A stretch of DNA of 64,000 nucleotides from Pseudoxanthomonas sp. (GTDB lineage Bacteria > Pseudomonadota > Gammaproteobacteria > Xanthomonadales > Xanthomonadaceae). Under the pieces are notes generated by a model. That model was not told where the DNA came from. It saw only the letters and a program-made list of their open reading frames with translations, and did not search any database. The position numbers and the translations under genes were made by a program. The DNA is taken from assembly GCF_024710765.1 (NCBI RefSeq), contig NZ_JANJUE010000116.1:1-64000 (forward strand), written 5' to 3'. Positions within the stretch are counted from its first letter, which is position 1. Each line of letters opens with the position of its first letter. This document shows, one piece after another, positions 8,148-16,440 of this stretch.

Positions 8148-9406
8148 GCGGGCTGGCGTTCGCCCAGGCGCCGCCTCCCGGCCAACCGCTGCGTTTCCTG
8201 CTGTCCGCCTTGGCCTGGGGCGCCTTCGCGGGGCTGTGGCTGCTGTGGACCGGTGAAACCGCATTGCTGACGCGCTGGGCGCCGCGCACGCTGGTGCTGG
8301 TGCACCTGTTCACCCTGGGGGTGTTGGGCAACGCGATGGTCGGCAGCCTGTTCCAGTTCCTGCCGGTGGCCGCCGGCTGTCCCTTGCCGTTGCCGCGCCA
8401 GGCCGCGTGGCTGCACGCCGCGTTCAACGCCGGGTTGTTGCTGCTGCTGGCATCGCTGGTGTTTCCGTCGCACGCGCTTGCCGGCGGCGCCAGCCTGCTG
8501 CTGGTGCCGCCGCTGGCGCTGTTCGCCCTGTGCGGGCTGATCGCGGTGGCGCGCGGCAATGGACCGCGCGCGCCGCGGCTGGGCATCGGCATCGCACTGG
8601 CCAGCCTGCTCGCGACCATCGGCCTGGGCCTGGCACTGCTGGCCGCGCTGGCCGGACTGTGGGCCCTGCCGCTGGATCGGATCGCCAATCTGCATGCCGC
8701 GCTGGGGCTGGCGGGCTGGGCGCTCGCGCTGCTGGGCGCGGTGGCCAGCATCACCGTTCCCATGCTGCAGGGAACCCGGCGCATTCCCGCCGCCTGGTTG
8801 CTGGCGTGGCTGTGCGTGCTGGTGCTGGCGCTGGCCTGGGCCGGATTCACCCTGCTGTGGGGCGAATCCGCATCGCCGGCACGCGCGCTGGCCCTGCCCG
8901 GCCTGGTGTTCTGCATCGCGGTGCTGATCCTGCAACGGCGCGCGCCGCATCCGCGCAATCCGGTATTGCGGCGCTTCTGGCAGGCCGGCTGCGCGGCCCT
9001 CGCGCTGGCCTGCCTGCTGGCGCTGGCCGCGCCGCCGTCGCCGCGTGGACTGCTGCTGATCGGCGCGCTGGTGATCGCGATCGGCCTGCCCCTGCTGGTG
9101 CTGGGCATGCTGCTGGAGATCATCGGCTTCCTGGCCTGGATCGAACTGCGCAGGCGTCATCCGCGCGGTGTCCGCGTGCCCGGCGTGGACCGGCTGCTGG
9201 ACGACGCGCGCAAGCAATGGCTGCTGTACCTGCACCTGTTCGCCGCATGCCTGTTGCTGGCGGCCATCTGGCAACCTCCCGCGCTTGCCCGGCCGGCCGG
9301 GGCGGCGCTGGCGCTGGCCTGGGGCGCCAGCGGCTGGGCGGTGCTGGACTGCTGGCGGCGGGCGCTGCGCTTCAGGCCGGCGGCGGGCGTGGATCGGTCC
9401 GCTTGA
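8144..9406 (+). CDS. NnrS-like polytopic membrane protein
   Basis: A 420-residue membrane protein with about 12 predicted helices. The segment HLFTLGVLGNAMVGSLFQF has a histidine in a helix, as in haem-binding membrane proteins of the NnrS and haem-copper oxidase type, and NLHAALGLAGWALALLG resembles another potential haem-ligand helix. The similarity to NnrS is weak and the assignment is partly contextual. It is the last gene of the nnrS operon and overlaps the DUF2249 gene by four bases. The FNR box of the next unit overlaps its own stop codon. A role in NO tolerance is an inference. Confidence 0.7.
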   Translation: MSGLAFAQAPPPGQPLRFLLSALAWGAFAGLWLLWTGETALLTRWAPRTLVLVHLFTLGVLGNAMVGSLFQFLPVAAGCPLPLPRQAAWLHAAFNAGLLLLLASLVFPSHALAGGASLLLVPPLALFALCGLIAVARGNGPRAPRLGIGIALASLLATIGLGLALLAALAGLWALPLDRIANLHAALGLAGWALALLGAVASITVPMLQGTRRIPAAWLLAWLCVLVLALAWAGFTLLWGESASPARALALPGLVFCIAVLILQRRAPHPRNPVLRRFWQAGCAALALACLLALAAPPSPRGLLLIGALVIAIGLPLLVLGMLLEIIGFLAWIELRRRHPRGVRVPGVDRLLDDARKQWLLYLHLFAACLLLAAIWQPPALARPAGAALALAWGASGWAVLDCWRRALRFRPAAGVDRSA

Positions 9407-9416
9407 TCTGGGTCAA
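9403..9416 (+). promoter_or_regulatory. FNR/ANR box upstream of ubiT
   Basis: TTGAT-CTGG-GTCAA overlaps the stop codon of the preceding gene. The -10 hexamer TAGCAT at 9439-9444 predicts a start at about 9451, exactly 41.5 bases from the box centre. Confidence 0.75.
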
Positions 9417-9552
9417 TGGCAGCGCCGGTCACGCTGCCTAGCATGTGGCCACCGCACAGGTGAGCCACCATGCCGTCGTTCCTGCCGCAGACCCCGCCGG
9501 GCCCATCCGGTTTTCATCGTTCGCTTGCGGGCGGCGCGCCGTGCTGAGCCGG

Positions 9553-10386
9553 ATGGCCCTGGGCGGTACCCGTGCCGCGATCGATCGGGTCGACGACGCG
9601 ATGGTGATCCTGCTGGGCGGGCGCCAGCGCCTGGCCGGCCTCGCCGGCCGGATCAAGCGCCAGGCCAGCCTGCGCCAGGTCGACGAGCAGCGCGAACACC
9701 AGGTCCGGCTGCGTGCCAGCCGGCTGGCGCGGCGCTGCGGCATTTCCCCCGCGAGCGCGGAACGGCTGATGCGCCTGCTGATCGCCGAGGCGCATCGCTG
9801 GCAGGCGCGTCCTTCCCCCTTCACTTCCGAGCCATTCCGTCCCATGGCAATTTCCGGCCTGTCGTCTTCGCGCGGTGAATCCGCCGCCGCCTCCCTGCTC
9901 CGCTGGCTGCCGCCGCCGCGTCGCTTGCGTCCCTGGCTGGCGCGACTGCCGCGTCCGCTGCGCGAGCGGATGCTGCTGCGGCTGCTGGCGCCGGCCCTCG
10001 CCGCGTCCGAGGTGCGGCGGATCCTGGAACCGATCAACGGCCGCCGGCTCGGCATCGAAGTGCAGGATCTGGATCTGCGCTGGGTGTTCACGCTGGACGC
10101 CGATGGTCTGCGCCTGGGCGACGGCGCCGCCGAGGCCACCGTCAGCGGCACCACCACCGATCTGTTGCTGCTCGCCAGCCGGCTGGAGGATGCCGACACC
10201 CTGTTCTTCCAGCGCCGGCTGATGCTGACCGGCGACACCGAGTTGGGCCTGACCGTGCGCAACCTGCTGGACCGGCTGCCGTGGGAATCCTTCCCGCTGG
10301 GGTCGCGCATCCTGCTCCAGCGCGGCGCCCGCCTGGCCCGCGATGCGCGCGGCGCGCATCGCCGCCACCGCGGACAGGCCGCATGA
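9553..10386 (+). CDS. ubiT: Chorismate mutase (AroQ) domain fused to UbiT (SCP2 lipid-binding) domain
   Basis: A two-domain protein. Residues 5-86 look like an AroQ chorismate mutase: positions corresponding to the E. coli catalytic set are R7, R24, K35, D44, R47, E48 and Q84. Residues from about 120 on form an SCP2 sterol-carrier domain of the UbiT (YhbT) type, which binds the hydrophobic quinone precursor in O2-independent ubiquinone synthesis. Chorismate is the precursor of 4-hydroxybenzoate, the ubiquinone ring, so the fusion joins two ends of one pathway. The ATG at 9553 keeps the full mutase domain. GTG codons at 9541 and 9460 in the same frame are possible. nadA overlaps by four bases, and the partners ubiU and ubiV lie nearby on the other strand. 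Confidence 0.85.
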   Translation: MALGGTRAAIDRVDDAMVILLGGRQRLAGLAGRIKRQASLRQVDEQREHQVRLRASRLARRCGISPASAERLMRLLIAEAHRWQARPSPFTSEPFRPMAISGLSSSRGESAAASLLRWLPPPRRLRPWLARLPRPLRERMLLRLLAPALAASEVRRILEPINGRRLGIEVQDLDLRWVFTLDADGLRLGDGAAEATVSGTTTDLLLLASRLEDADTLFFQRRLMLTGDTELGLTVRNLLDRLPWESFPLGSRILLQRGARLARDARGAHRRHRGQAA

Positions 10387-11399
10387 ACGCCGCCTTCCGC
10401 CCCCGCTGGAGTCCGGAACTGGAGGACCGCTACGCCGACCTGACCGCACGCGTCGGCGACACCGTGCCGTGCCTGGAATGGCCGCTGCACCTGCCATGGA
10501 TCGACGCCATCCAGGCGCTCAAGCGCGAACGCGGCGCCGTGATCATGGCGCACAGCTACCAGTCCCCGGAGATCTTCCACGGCGTGGCAGACGTCACCGG
10601 TGATTCGCTGGCGCTGGCGCAGGCGGCGGCGGATTGCGACGCGGAGATCATCGTGCTGTGCGGCGTCCACTTCATGGCCGAGACCGCGAAAATCCTCGCG
10701 CCGCAGCGCACGGTGCTGATTCCGGATCCCGAGGCCGGCTGTTCGCTGGCGTCCTCCATCACCGCCGCCGACGTGCGCGCGCTGCGGGCGCGCCATCCCG
10801 GCGCGCCGGTGGTCAGCTACGTCAACACCAGCGCGGCGGTGAAGGCCGAATCCGATGCCTGCTGCACCTCGGCCAACGCGGTGCGGGTGGTCGAGGCGAT
10901 GAACGCCGACAAGGTGATCTTCCTGCCCGACGCCTTCCTGGGCCACCACGTCGCCGCCCGGACCGGTGTCGAACTGGTCCTGTGGGACGGCCGCTGCGAA
11001 GTGCACGAGCAGTTCACAGCGCAGCAGGCCCGGCACACGCGCGAGACCTTCGACGCCCGCCTGGTCGCGCATCCGGAATGTCCGCCGGAGGTGCAGCGCG
11101 AAGCCGACTTCGTCGGTTCGACCACCGCCATGGGCGCATGGCTGGAACGCGAGCGCCCGCGCCGGGTCGCCCTGATCACCGAATGCTCGATGGCCGACAA
11201 CCTGCGCCATCGCTTCCCGGACGTGGAGTTCATCAAGCCCTGCAACCTGTGCCCGCACATGAAGCGGATCACGCTGCCGAACATCCACGCCTGCCTGCAG
11301 GATCTGCGTCACCCGGTCGAAGTGCCGACGGACGTGGCCGAACGCGCGCGCGCGGCGCTGGCGCGCATGCTCGCGGTGGGCCGGGGCGAACGCGCATGA
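10383..11399 (+). CDS. nadA: Quinolinate synthase
   Basis: Condenses iminoaspartate with dihydroxyacetone phosphate to quinolinate in NAD synthesis, using a [4Fe-4S] cluster. Of 338 residues, the cluster cysteines fit C93 (VLCGVHFMAET), C161 (CCTSANAV) and the cysteine of NLCPHMKRITL. The AHSYQSPEI motif near residue 56 is also family-typical. The start ATG overlaps the ubiT stop (ATGA) and the stop overlaps the nadB start in the same way. This places NAD synthesis in an FNR-controlled operon with anaerobic quinone synthesis. Confidence 0.95.
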   Translation: MNAAFRPRWSPELEDRYADLTARVGDTVPCLEWPLHLPWIDAIQALKRERGAVIMAHSYQSPEIFHGVADVTGDSLALAQAAADCDAEIIVLCGVHFMAETAKILAPQRTVLIPDPEAGCSLASSITAADVRALRARHPGAPVVSYVNTSAAVKAESDACCTSANAVRVVEAMNADKVIFLPDAFLGHHVAARTGVELVLWDGRCEVHEQFTAQQARHTRETFDARLVAHPECPPEVQREADFVGSTTAMGAWLERERPRRVALITECSMADNLRHRFPDVEFIKPCNLCPHMKRITLPNIHACLQDLRHPVEVPTDVAERARAALARMLAVGRGERA

Positions 11400-12847
11400 G
11401 CCTCGGCGCGCCGCCGCTGGTGGTGGTGGGCTGCGGCGTCGCCGGCCTGGCCACGGCGCTGTCGGCCGCGCCGCGGCGGGTGCTGCTGATCGGCCGCGCG
11501 CCGGCCGGCGTCGACTGCTGCACGGCGCTGGCGCAGGGCGGCATCGCCGCCGCCCTGGACACCGGCGACAGCGCCGATGCGCACGCCCATGACACCCTCG
11601 CCGCCGGCGCCGATCACAATGACTACGATGCGGTCCGCTACCTGGTCGACAACGCGGTGATGGCGGTGCGCTGGCTGCAGGCGCAGGGCGTGCCCTTCGA
11701 CCTGGAAGGCACCCGCTTCCTGCTCGGCCGCGAAGGCGGCCATCGTCGCCATCGCATCGTCCACGCCGGTGGCGACGCCAGCGGTGCGTCGCTGCTGCTG
11801 GCGCTGATCCGGGCGGCGCAGAATTCACCGCACATCGACTGGCGGCCGCCGGCGATGCTGGACGCGCTGCGCGTCGGCGCCCACGGCGTCAGCGGCCTGC
11901 GCCTGCGCTGGCCCGGCGAACCGCGCGGCGAGGAGATCGATTGCGCCGAGGTGGTGCTGGCCACCGGTGGCTGTGGCGCGCTGTTCGCCGCCAGCACCAA
12001 TCCTTCCGGCGCCGACGGCAACGGCCTGGCGCTGGCGCTGGCCGCGGGCGCGCAGGCGCGCGATCTGGAATTCATCCAGTTCCATCCGACCGCGCTGTCG
12101 GTGGCGGTCAACGGCGCGCTGCCGCTGATCACCGAGGCGCTGCGTGGGGCCGGCGCGCGCCTGTTCGACGACGACGGCGTCGCGATCATGTCCGATCAGC
12201 ATCCCCTGGGCGATCTCGCGCCGCGCGACGTGGTGGCGCGCCAGGTCTGGCTGGCCCAGCAGGACGGCCGGCGCATCTGGCTGGACGCCACCCACCTGCA
12301 TGAAACCTGGTTGCTGCAGTTCCCCACCGTCTACGCGCTGTGCCGCGCGCATGGCATCGATCCGCGCGTCCAGCGCATCCCGGTCACCCCGGCCGCGCAT
12401 TTCCACATGGGCGGCATCGCCGTGGATCTGGACGGACGCACCACGGTGGAAGGCCTGTACGCGGTGGGCGAAGCCGCTTGCAATGGCGTGCATGGCGCCA
12501 ACCGGCTGGCCAGCAATTCGCTGCTGGAAGGCGTGGTCTACGGCCGCCGCCTGGGCCAGTCGCTGGCCGGCATCCGCCGGCATGTGCCCGCGGGCGGCGG
12601 AGATTGGGTCGAGCGCGGGTGCGACGCGGACGCCGCCGCGCTTATCGGCCTGCGTGCGCTGAGCTGGCGTGCGCTGGGGCCGGTGCGCGACGGCGCGATC
12701 ATGCGCGAGGCGCTGGACGAACTGGCGCAGGATGCCGGCATGGGCGGCAGTTGGCAGGGTGGACTGGTGGGCCGCCTGCTGCACGCGGCGCTGGCGCGCA
12801 CGCACAGCCTCGGCGCGCACTTCCGCTGTGACTCACCCGTCGACTGA
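11396..12847 (+). CDS. nadB: L-aspartate oxidase
   Basis: Flavoprotein that oxidises L-aspartate to iminoaspartate, the substrate of NadA. It can use oxygen or fumarate as acceptor, so it is compatible with anaerobic growth. The 483-residue protein begins with the FAD dinucleotide fold (VVVGCGVAGLATALS), has the ALAQGGIAAAL motif, the LEFIQFHPTAL segment of the fumarate reductase/NadB family, and the terminal flavin motif GANRLASNSLLEGVV. The ATG at 11396 overlaps nadA by four bases. It ends 63 bp from the convergent ubiV gene. A GC-rich inverted repeat (12848-12877) lies between them without a T run. Confidence 0.95.
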   Translation: MSLGAPPLVVVGCGVAGLATALSAAPRRVLLIGRAPAGVDCCTALAQGGIAAALDTGDSADAHAHDTLAAGADHNDYDAVRYLVDNAVMAVRWLQAQGVPFDLEGTRFLLGREGGHRRHRIVHAGGDASGASLLLALIRAAQNSPHIDWRPPAMLDALRVGAHGVSGLRLRWPGEPRGEEIDCAEVVLATGGCGALFAASTNPSGADGNGLALALAAGAQARDLEFIQFHPTALSVAVNGALPLITEALRGAGARLFDDDGVAIMSDQHPLGDLAPRDVVARQVWLAQQDGRRIWLDATHLHETWLLQFPTVYALCRAHGIDPRVQRIPVTPAAHFHMGGIAVDLDGRTTVEGLYAVGEAACNGVHGANRLASNSLLEGVVYGRRLGQSLAGIRRHVPAGGGDWVERGCDADAAALIGLRALSWRALGPVRDGAIMREALDELAQDAGMGGSWQGGLVGRLLHAALARTHSLGAHFRCDSPVD

Positions 12848-12910
12848 GCGCACGTCCGCGCGGCCTCCCGCGTGCGCCGGCCATCGCGTACAGGCAAGCC
12901 CGCGTCGCGC

Positions 12911-13798
12911 TCAGGCAATCGTCGGCGCCGACAGCGACGCGCGCCCGGGCCTGCCTTCCCAGTAGCCGTTGCGCGCGCCCAGCCGTGGCGGCGGCAGCGG
13001 CGCGCCGAGCATGCGCCGGAAGTGATCGACCACGCCGGCCATGTCCTCCTGCACCGGCGACAGCCGCAGGATGTCCACGCCGCAGGCGATCAGCTGGTCG
13101 CGCTCCGGCGCCATGTCGACCACTTCCATGCCCTGGATCTGCACGCCGTTGATGACCATGAACGGCTCGCCCTCGCGGGTCGCCATCGGCAGGCCGTCCG
13201 GGTGATGGATGCAGCGGAAACCGCAATCATCCTTGGGCACGTCGTAGGCGCGCGCGGTGAAACAGCGCGCCGAATACGCCAGCGGCAACCGTCCCCAGGC
13301 CAGCACTTCCAGTTCCGGCATCGGCGTGCCCTGCTCCGCCATCGCCGCGCGCAGTTCCCGCAGCAGTTCGCGCCCCTGTTCCACCCCGGGCACCCAGCGC
13401 ACCAGGCCATCCTCGATCAGCAGGCCCAGCGCCACCTGGTTGTAGACGTTCAGGGTGGGCCCGGCCACGAACGGCAGGCCGCGCTCGCGGCAGACCTGCA
13501 CGGCGGACAGATCATTGGCCTCCAGCAGGAAGCGGCCGTTTTCGGCCAGCCGCACCACCGTCGACAGTTCCGATTCGGCTTCGATCAGCGCCAGCGACGA
13601 CAGCACGATCTGCTTGCCGCTGCCGGCCAGTTCCTCCGCCAGCGCCAGCCAGTCGCGCGTGCGCAGTTCACGCCGTTTGCTGCAGACGGTTTCGCCCAGG
13701 TAGAGGATGTCCAGCGGCCACTGCGCGGCGTCGCGGTAGAAGGAAAGCACCCGCTCGCGCGGCCAGAAGTATTGCAGGGGTCCAAGACTGAGTTTCAT
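12911..13798 (-). CDS. ubiV: O2-independent ubiquinone hydroxylation protein UbiV (peptidase U32 family)
   Basis: With UbiU it carries out ring hydroxylation of ubiquinone precursors without O2. The 295-residue protein has the four cysteines expected for the [4Fe-4S] cluster of UbiV: C39 (GETVCSKRR), then a C-x12-C-x3-C group in RCFTARAY...DDCGFRC, the same spacing as in E. coli UbiV. It lacks protease character despite the U32 family name. It starts three bases after the ubiU stop and is the last gene of the ubiD-ubiU-ubiV operon. Confidence 0.93.
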   Translation of the reverse strand: MKLSLGPLQYFWPRERVLSFYRDAAQWPLDILYLGETVCSKRRELRTRDWLALAEELAGSGKQIVLSSLALIEAESELSTVVRLAENGRFLLEANDLSAVQVCRERGLPFVAGPTLNVYNQVALGLLIEDGLVRWVPGVEQGRELLRELRAAMAEQGTPMPELEVLAWGRLPLAYSARCFTARAYDVPKDDCGFRCIHHPDGLPMATREGEPFMVINGVQIQGMEVVDMAPERDQLIACGVDILRLSPVQEDMAGVVDHFRRMLGAPLPPPRLGARNGYWEGRPGRASLSAPTIA

Positions 13799-13801
13799 CG
13801 T

Positions 13802-14800
13802 TCAATGCCAGGCGCGGTGGTAGGGTCCAAGGGTGGTCTGCTGGCCTTCGGCGTGCGCCGACAGGTCGGTCTGCCAGTCCTCGCGTACGCGCCACGCCTT
13901 GGGCGTGCGCAGCTGCGCGTCGATCGCTTCGCGCCAGACCCGGGTCACCGTGCGCACGTAGGCCACGCCGCGCTGGCGTCCCTCGATTTTCAGCGCCGCC
14001 ACGCCGGCCGCGGCCAGCCGCGGCAGCAGTTCCAGGGTGTTGAGGCTGGTCGGCTCTTCCAGCGCATGGAAGACCTCGCCGCCGACGTCGTAGCGGCCCT
14101 TGCAGACGGTGGGATAGCCGGCCGGTTCGGTCGCGCCGAAGCGATCGATGAGCATGCCGTTGAGGCGCACGCTGCGGCCCTGGTCGGCGTGCTCCTCCCA
14201 GCGCACGAAGCTGGCCGGCGAGCACACGCCATGGCGGTTGGGCGAAGCGCCGGTGACATAACTCGACAACTGGCAACGGCCTTCGACCATGATGCACAGG
14301 CTGCCGAATGCGAACACCTCCAGCGGCACCGGCGCGGCCTGGCACAGGCGTTCGACCTGCTGCACCGACAGCACCCGCGGCAGCACCGCGCGCGCGATGC
14401 CGAAGCGATCATGCGCGTAGCGCAAGGCCGCCGCGGAGGTCGCCGAACCCTGCACCGACAGATGCCGCGCCAGATCCGGGTGGCGGACCGACGCGTAGTG
14501 CAGCACCGCCATCTCGGCGGCGATGATGGCGTCGGCGCCGAACGCGGCCGCCTGGTCCACCGCCCGATGCCATTGCGGCAGGCGCGCGCTGTCCGGATAG
14601 GTGTTCAGCGCCAGGTACACCTTGCGCCCGCGCGCATGCGCATAGGCGATGCCTTCGCGCATCTCCACGTCGTCGAAGTTCAGCCCCGGGAACGCGCGGG
14701 CGTTGGTCTGGTCGCGGAAGCCCGCGTAGACCGCGTCGGCGCCGGCATCGATGGCGGCCTTCAGGGCCGGCAGGTTGCCGGCCGGACATACCAGTTGCAT
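13802..14800 (-). CDS. ubiU: O2-independent ubiquinone hydroxylation protein UbiU (peptidase U32 family)
   Basis: Partner of UbiV in O2-independent ubiquinone biosynthesis. The 332-residue protein begins MQLVCPAGNLPALKAAIDAG, typical of U32 family members. It shows the cluster cysteines as C-x6-C-x16-C (CIMVEGRC...HGVC) plus a fourth in YPTVCKGRY, matching E. coli UbiU. The ATG at 14800 shares one base with the ubiD stop (TGATG), so translation is probably coupled. A much longer upstream extension in this frame is a shadow of ubiD. Confidence 0.93.
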   Translation of the reverse strand: MQLVCPAGNLPALKAAIDAGADAVYAGFRDQTNARAFPGLNFDDVEMREGIAYAHARGRKVYLALNTYPDSARLPQWHRAVDQAAAFGADAIIAAEMAVLHYASVRHPDLARHLSVQGSATSAAALRYAHDRFGIARAVLPRVLSVQQVERLCQAAPVPLEVFAFGSLCIMVEGRCQLSSYVTGASPNRHGVCSPASFVRWEEHADQGRSVRLNGMLIDRFGATEPAGYPTVCKGRYDVGGEVFHALEEPTSLNTLELLPRLAAAGVAALKIEGRQRGVAYVRTVTRVWREAIDAQLRTPKAWRVREDWQTDLSAHAEGQQTTLGPYHRAWH

Positions 14801-16356
14801 CAGGAATTTCTCCAGGCGGGGGAAGACCGGCGGCGCGGTGCCCAGGCGTCGATCGTGTCGGGTTCGGCGTCCTGTCCGGCCTCGGATTCGGCGGTCCGGC
14901 AGATCTGCCGCCACAGGGTGTCCACGCGCCGCTCGACCTGCGGATCCAGGGTGATGGGCCGGCCCCATTCGCGCGCGCTTTCGCCGGCCCACTTGCGGGT
15001 CGCGTCCAGCCCCAGCTTGGAACCCACGCCCGACACCGGGGTAGCGAAATCGAGGTAATCGATCGGGGTGTTCTCCACCAGCAGGCTGTCGCGCGCCGGA
15101 TCCACCCGGGTCGACACCGCCCAGATCACCTGCGACCAGTCGCGCACGTCGATGTCCTCGTCGGTGACGATGACGAACTTGGTGTAGGTGAACTGGCGCA
15201 GGTACGACCAGACCCCCATCATCACCCGCCGCGCATGTCCGGCGTACTGCTTGCGGATGCTGACCACCGCCACCCGGTACGAGCACGCTTCCGGCGGCAG
15301 GTAGAAATCCACGATCTCCGGAAATACCTTGCGCAGGATCGGCACGAAGATGTCGTTCAGCGCCATCGACAGCACCGAGGGCTCGTCGAACGGCGCGCGG
15401 CCCATGTAACTGCCATGGTAGATGGCGCCGGCCCGCAGGCGCATGCGTTCGATGGTGAGCACCGGGAAATGCGCCTGCGCGTTGTAATAGCCGGTGTGAT
15501 CGCCGAACGGGCCTTCCAGCGCGGTGTCGCCGGGATGGATGAAGCCCTCCAGCAGGATCTCCGCGCCCGCCGGCGCATCCAGCCCGGTCAGCGCGCTGCG
15601 CCAGACCCGCGTGCGCGCGGCCCGCAGCAGTCCGGCGAATTCGTACTCGGACAACGTGTCCGGCACCGGCGCCACCGCGGCCAGCAGGGTGGCCGGATCC
15701 GCGCCGATCGCCACCAGCACCGGAAAGGGTTTGTGCGGATGCGCGGCCTGCCAGCTGGCGTAATCGAGCGCGCCGCCGCGATGCGGAAGCCAGCGCATGA
15801 TCACGCGGTTGCGGCCGATCACCTGCTGCCGGTAGATCGCCACGTTCTGGCGCTCCTGGCGGGTGCCGCGGGTGATCACCAGGCCGAAGGTGATCAGACG
15901 GTCGGCATCCTCCGGCCAGCAGCGCTGGATCGGCAGCCGCCCCAGATCGATGTCCTCGCCTTCCAGCACCTGCTCGTTGAAGGCCGCGTCCTGGACCACG
16001 CGCGGGGCCACGTAGGCCAGTTGCGCCAGCCCCGGCCAGTCGGCCAGCGCGCTGCGCAGGTTGCCGGGCCAGCGCGGTTCCTTCACGCAGGCCAGCAGTT
16101 CGCCGAGCTCGCGCAGCGAGGCCAGCGGGCGGCCATCCAGCGCCATTTCGATGCGCCGGCGGTGGCCAAACAGGTTGCCCAACAGCGGATGCGCCGAGCC
16201 GGCGTTGTTCATCAGCAGCGCCGGCCCGGATTCGCGCAGGGCGCGCAGACTCAAGGCGGTGCTTTCCAGCTCGGGTTCGACGCGGGCGTCGATGCCCAGC
16301 AGCTCGCCCTGCCCGCTCAGGTGATCCAGGAAATCGCGCAGATCGTGGAAAGGCAT
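14800..16356 (-). CDS. ubiD: 4-hydroxy-3-polyprenylbenzoate decarboxylase
   Basis: prFMN-dependent decarboxylase of the ubiquinone pathway. The 518-residue protein starts MPFHDLRDFLDHLSGQGEL and keeps the UbiD landmarks LPIQRCWPEDADRLITFG, RQNVAIYRQQVI and MRWLPHRGG, plus SYMGRAPFDEPSVLSMALN. The frame is open to 16416, but the ATG at 16356 gives the usual N-terminus and is 25 bases after the start predicted from the FNR box. UbiD also acts aerobically, so its place at the head of ubiU-ubiV gives the cell an anaerobically induced copy; whether there is another is unknown. The prFMN synthase ubiX is not in the window. Confidence 0.93.
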   Translation of the reverse strand: MPFHDLRDFLDHLSGQGELLGIDARVEPELESTALSLRALRESGPALLMNNAGSAHPLLGNLFGHRRRIEMALDGRPLASLRELGELLACVKEPRWPGNLRSALADWPGLAQLAYVAPRVVQDAAFNEQVLEGEDIDLGRLPIQRCWPEDADRLITFGLVITRGTRQERQNVAIYRQQVIGRNRVIMRWLPHRGGALDYASWQAAHPHKPFPVLVAIGADPATLLAAVAPVPDTLSEYEFAGLLRAARTRVWRSALTGLDAPAGAEILLEGFIHPGDTALEGPFGDHTGYYNAQAHFPVLTIERMRLRAGAIYHGSYMGRAPFDEPSVLSMALNDIFVPILRKVFPEIVDFYLPPEACSYRVAVVSIRKQYAGHARRVMMGVWSYLRQFTYTKFVIVTDEDIDVRDWSQVIWAVSTRVDPARDSLLVENTPIDYLDFATPVSGVGSKLGLDATRKWAGESAREWGRPITLDPQVERRVDTLWRQICRTAESEAGQDAEPDTIDAWAPRRRSSPAWRNS

Positions 16357-16415
16357 GCCGCTTCCGATGGCGGGGGAAGAGGCCGCATTGTCCTCACGCC
16401 CCGCCACCGGCCACA

Positions 16416-16429
16416 TTGATCCACGTCAA
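16416..16429 (-). promoter_or_regulatory. FNR/ANR box upstream of ubiD-ubiU-ubiV
   Basis: Read on the minus strand it is TTGAC-GTGG-ATCAA, one base from consensus. GACAAT at 16387-16392 (minus) is a fair -10, giving transcription from about 16380. Confidence 0.75.
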
Positions 16430-16440
16430 GTCGAAACGGC

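Noticed and set aside
10634-11395. Extension of the nadB frame upstream over nadA.
   Set aside because: It is the out-of-frame shadow of nadA; the FAD-binding N-terminus starts at 11396.
12848-12877. GC-rich inverted repeat between nadB and ubiV as an intrinsic terminator.
   Set aside because: The stem is only seven bp with a 16-base loop and no T run on either strand follows it.
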